Positions 29,642 to 29,919 of a stretch of DNA of 29,919 nucleotides are shown here, one piece after another. This DNA is from a virus, in IMG/VR virus record IMGVR_UViG_3300036852_000055, positions 1 to 29,919 of that record; one strand, 5' to 3'. Numbering within the stretch: the stretch's first letter is position 1; the number at the start of each line of letters is the position of its first letter. The notes beneath the pieces were generated by a model. The model saw only the letters and a list, made by a program, of their open reading frames with translations, had not been told where the DNA came from and did not search any database. Made by a program: the position numbers and the translations under genes.

Positions 29642-29919
29642 GTTACTGGAGCGAACATCCAGAAAAGTACGACGAGATCGTGAGGCTAGGGATTCGGGAC
29701 TGGCTGGGGCGTTTGCTCCAGGAGAACGGGTTCACTTGGGAAGACATCAGTGTGACAGACGACCAGATCGACGAAATCCTGCTTGCCGTGGTCGATGCCC
29801 TGCGCCCAGTAAAGGTGTTCCAACCCTGGAAGGACTCGCCCGGATTCTGGCGAGACTTGGACTGGATTTTATCGAGTCACGCGAACCGCGACATCTGCGA
29901 CCGAGAGGCCGATTACTGG
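29638..29919 (+). CDS. Early protein cut by the window end
   Basis: 94 codons from ATG 29638 to the last base, with no stop. GGAGG precedes the start. The protein is mostly helical and acidic: SYWSEHPEKYDEIVRLGIRD, LGRLLQENGFTWEDISVTDD, IDEILLAVVDALRP, with a later WILSSHANRDICDRE. If the window ends are joined, it continues as Asp-Pro-Ser-Ser and stops at TGA 13-15, overlapping ATG 12. No family is recognised. Confidence 0.6.
   Translation, partial: MSYWSEHPEKYDEIVRLGIRDWLGRLLQENGFTWEDISVTDDQIDEILLAVVDALRPVKVFQPWKDSPGFWRDLDWILSSHANRDICDREADYW

Noticed and set aside
1-29919. tRNA genes, CRISPR arrays, a reverse transcriptase with template/variable repeats, and integrase or attachment sites
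   Set aside because: I looked for cloverleaf-like blocks, regularly spaced 25-40 base repeats, RT motifs and integrase signatures and saw none; a tRNA scan and profile search would settle it.
1-29919. T7-type phage RNA polymerase promoters
   Set aside because: No repeated 20-base-class promoter element before late genes was seen, and no phage RNA polymerase gene is present; the short AGGCTCTGAC motif is reported separately.

Overview
The window reads as a tailed bacteriophage of podovirus type with a T7-like virion. The evidence is one long leftward (minus-strand) block in canonical order: terminase genes, T7 gp8-like portal, a Bbp19-like protein, scaffold, major capsid protein, a cluster of small surface or decoration-type proteins, tail tubular proteins A and B, three internal (ejection) proteins, a tail spike with a T7 gp17-like N-terminus, and a lysis cassette. 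No host gene, tRNA, integrase, repressor or CRISPR array is visible, and the host cannot be named.

Layout. (1) About 25.84 kb down to 1.65 kb, minus strand: the late virion and lysis operon, tightly packed, with many genes starting one base after the previous stop. Two related HNH endonuclease genes sit in the lysis end. (2) About 25.84-26.82 kb: a gene-poor control region with inverted repeats, GTGAAAACG-type repeats, a good sigma70-type promoter pointing right, stem-loops and an array of 11-bp direct repeats. It is the best candidate for the divergent promoter/operator region and possibly the replication origin. (3) 26.82 kb to the right end, plus strand: an early-type operon of very small genes, mostly linked by ATGA overlaps, many of them CxxC mini-proteins. 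(4) 1-1653, plus strand: more small genes of the same style, meeting the late operon stop-to-stop at 1653/1654.

The gene cut by the right end can be read across into base 1. It would end at a TGA at 13-15 whose last bases overlap the ATG at 12, the same ATGA coupling used elsewhere in the early operon. This suggests the window is a circularly permuted, nearly or fully complete genome of about 29.9 kb: one early operon (26.8 kb -> end -> 1.65 kb) and one late operon (25.8 -> 1.65 kb), diverging from one control region and converging with no gap. If so, the phage carries a full virion module but no recognisable DNA polymerase, primase, helicase or RNA polymerase. The only replication-like remnant I see is a short sliding-clamp-like N-terminal fragment.

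Other points of interest: a helix-turn-helix small-terminase head and a small-terminase-like body lie in two different frames (+1 offset); a coding-like +1 extension follows the scaffold stop codon; a compositionally distinct domain sits inside the 1322-residue ejection protein; and a 10-bp motif recurs upstream of three late genes.
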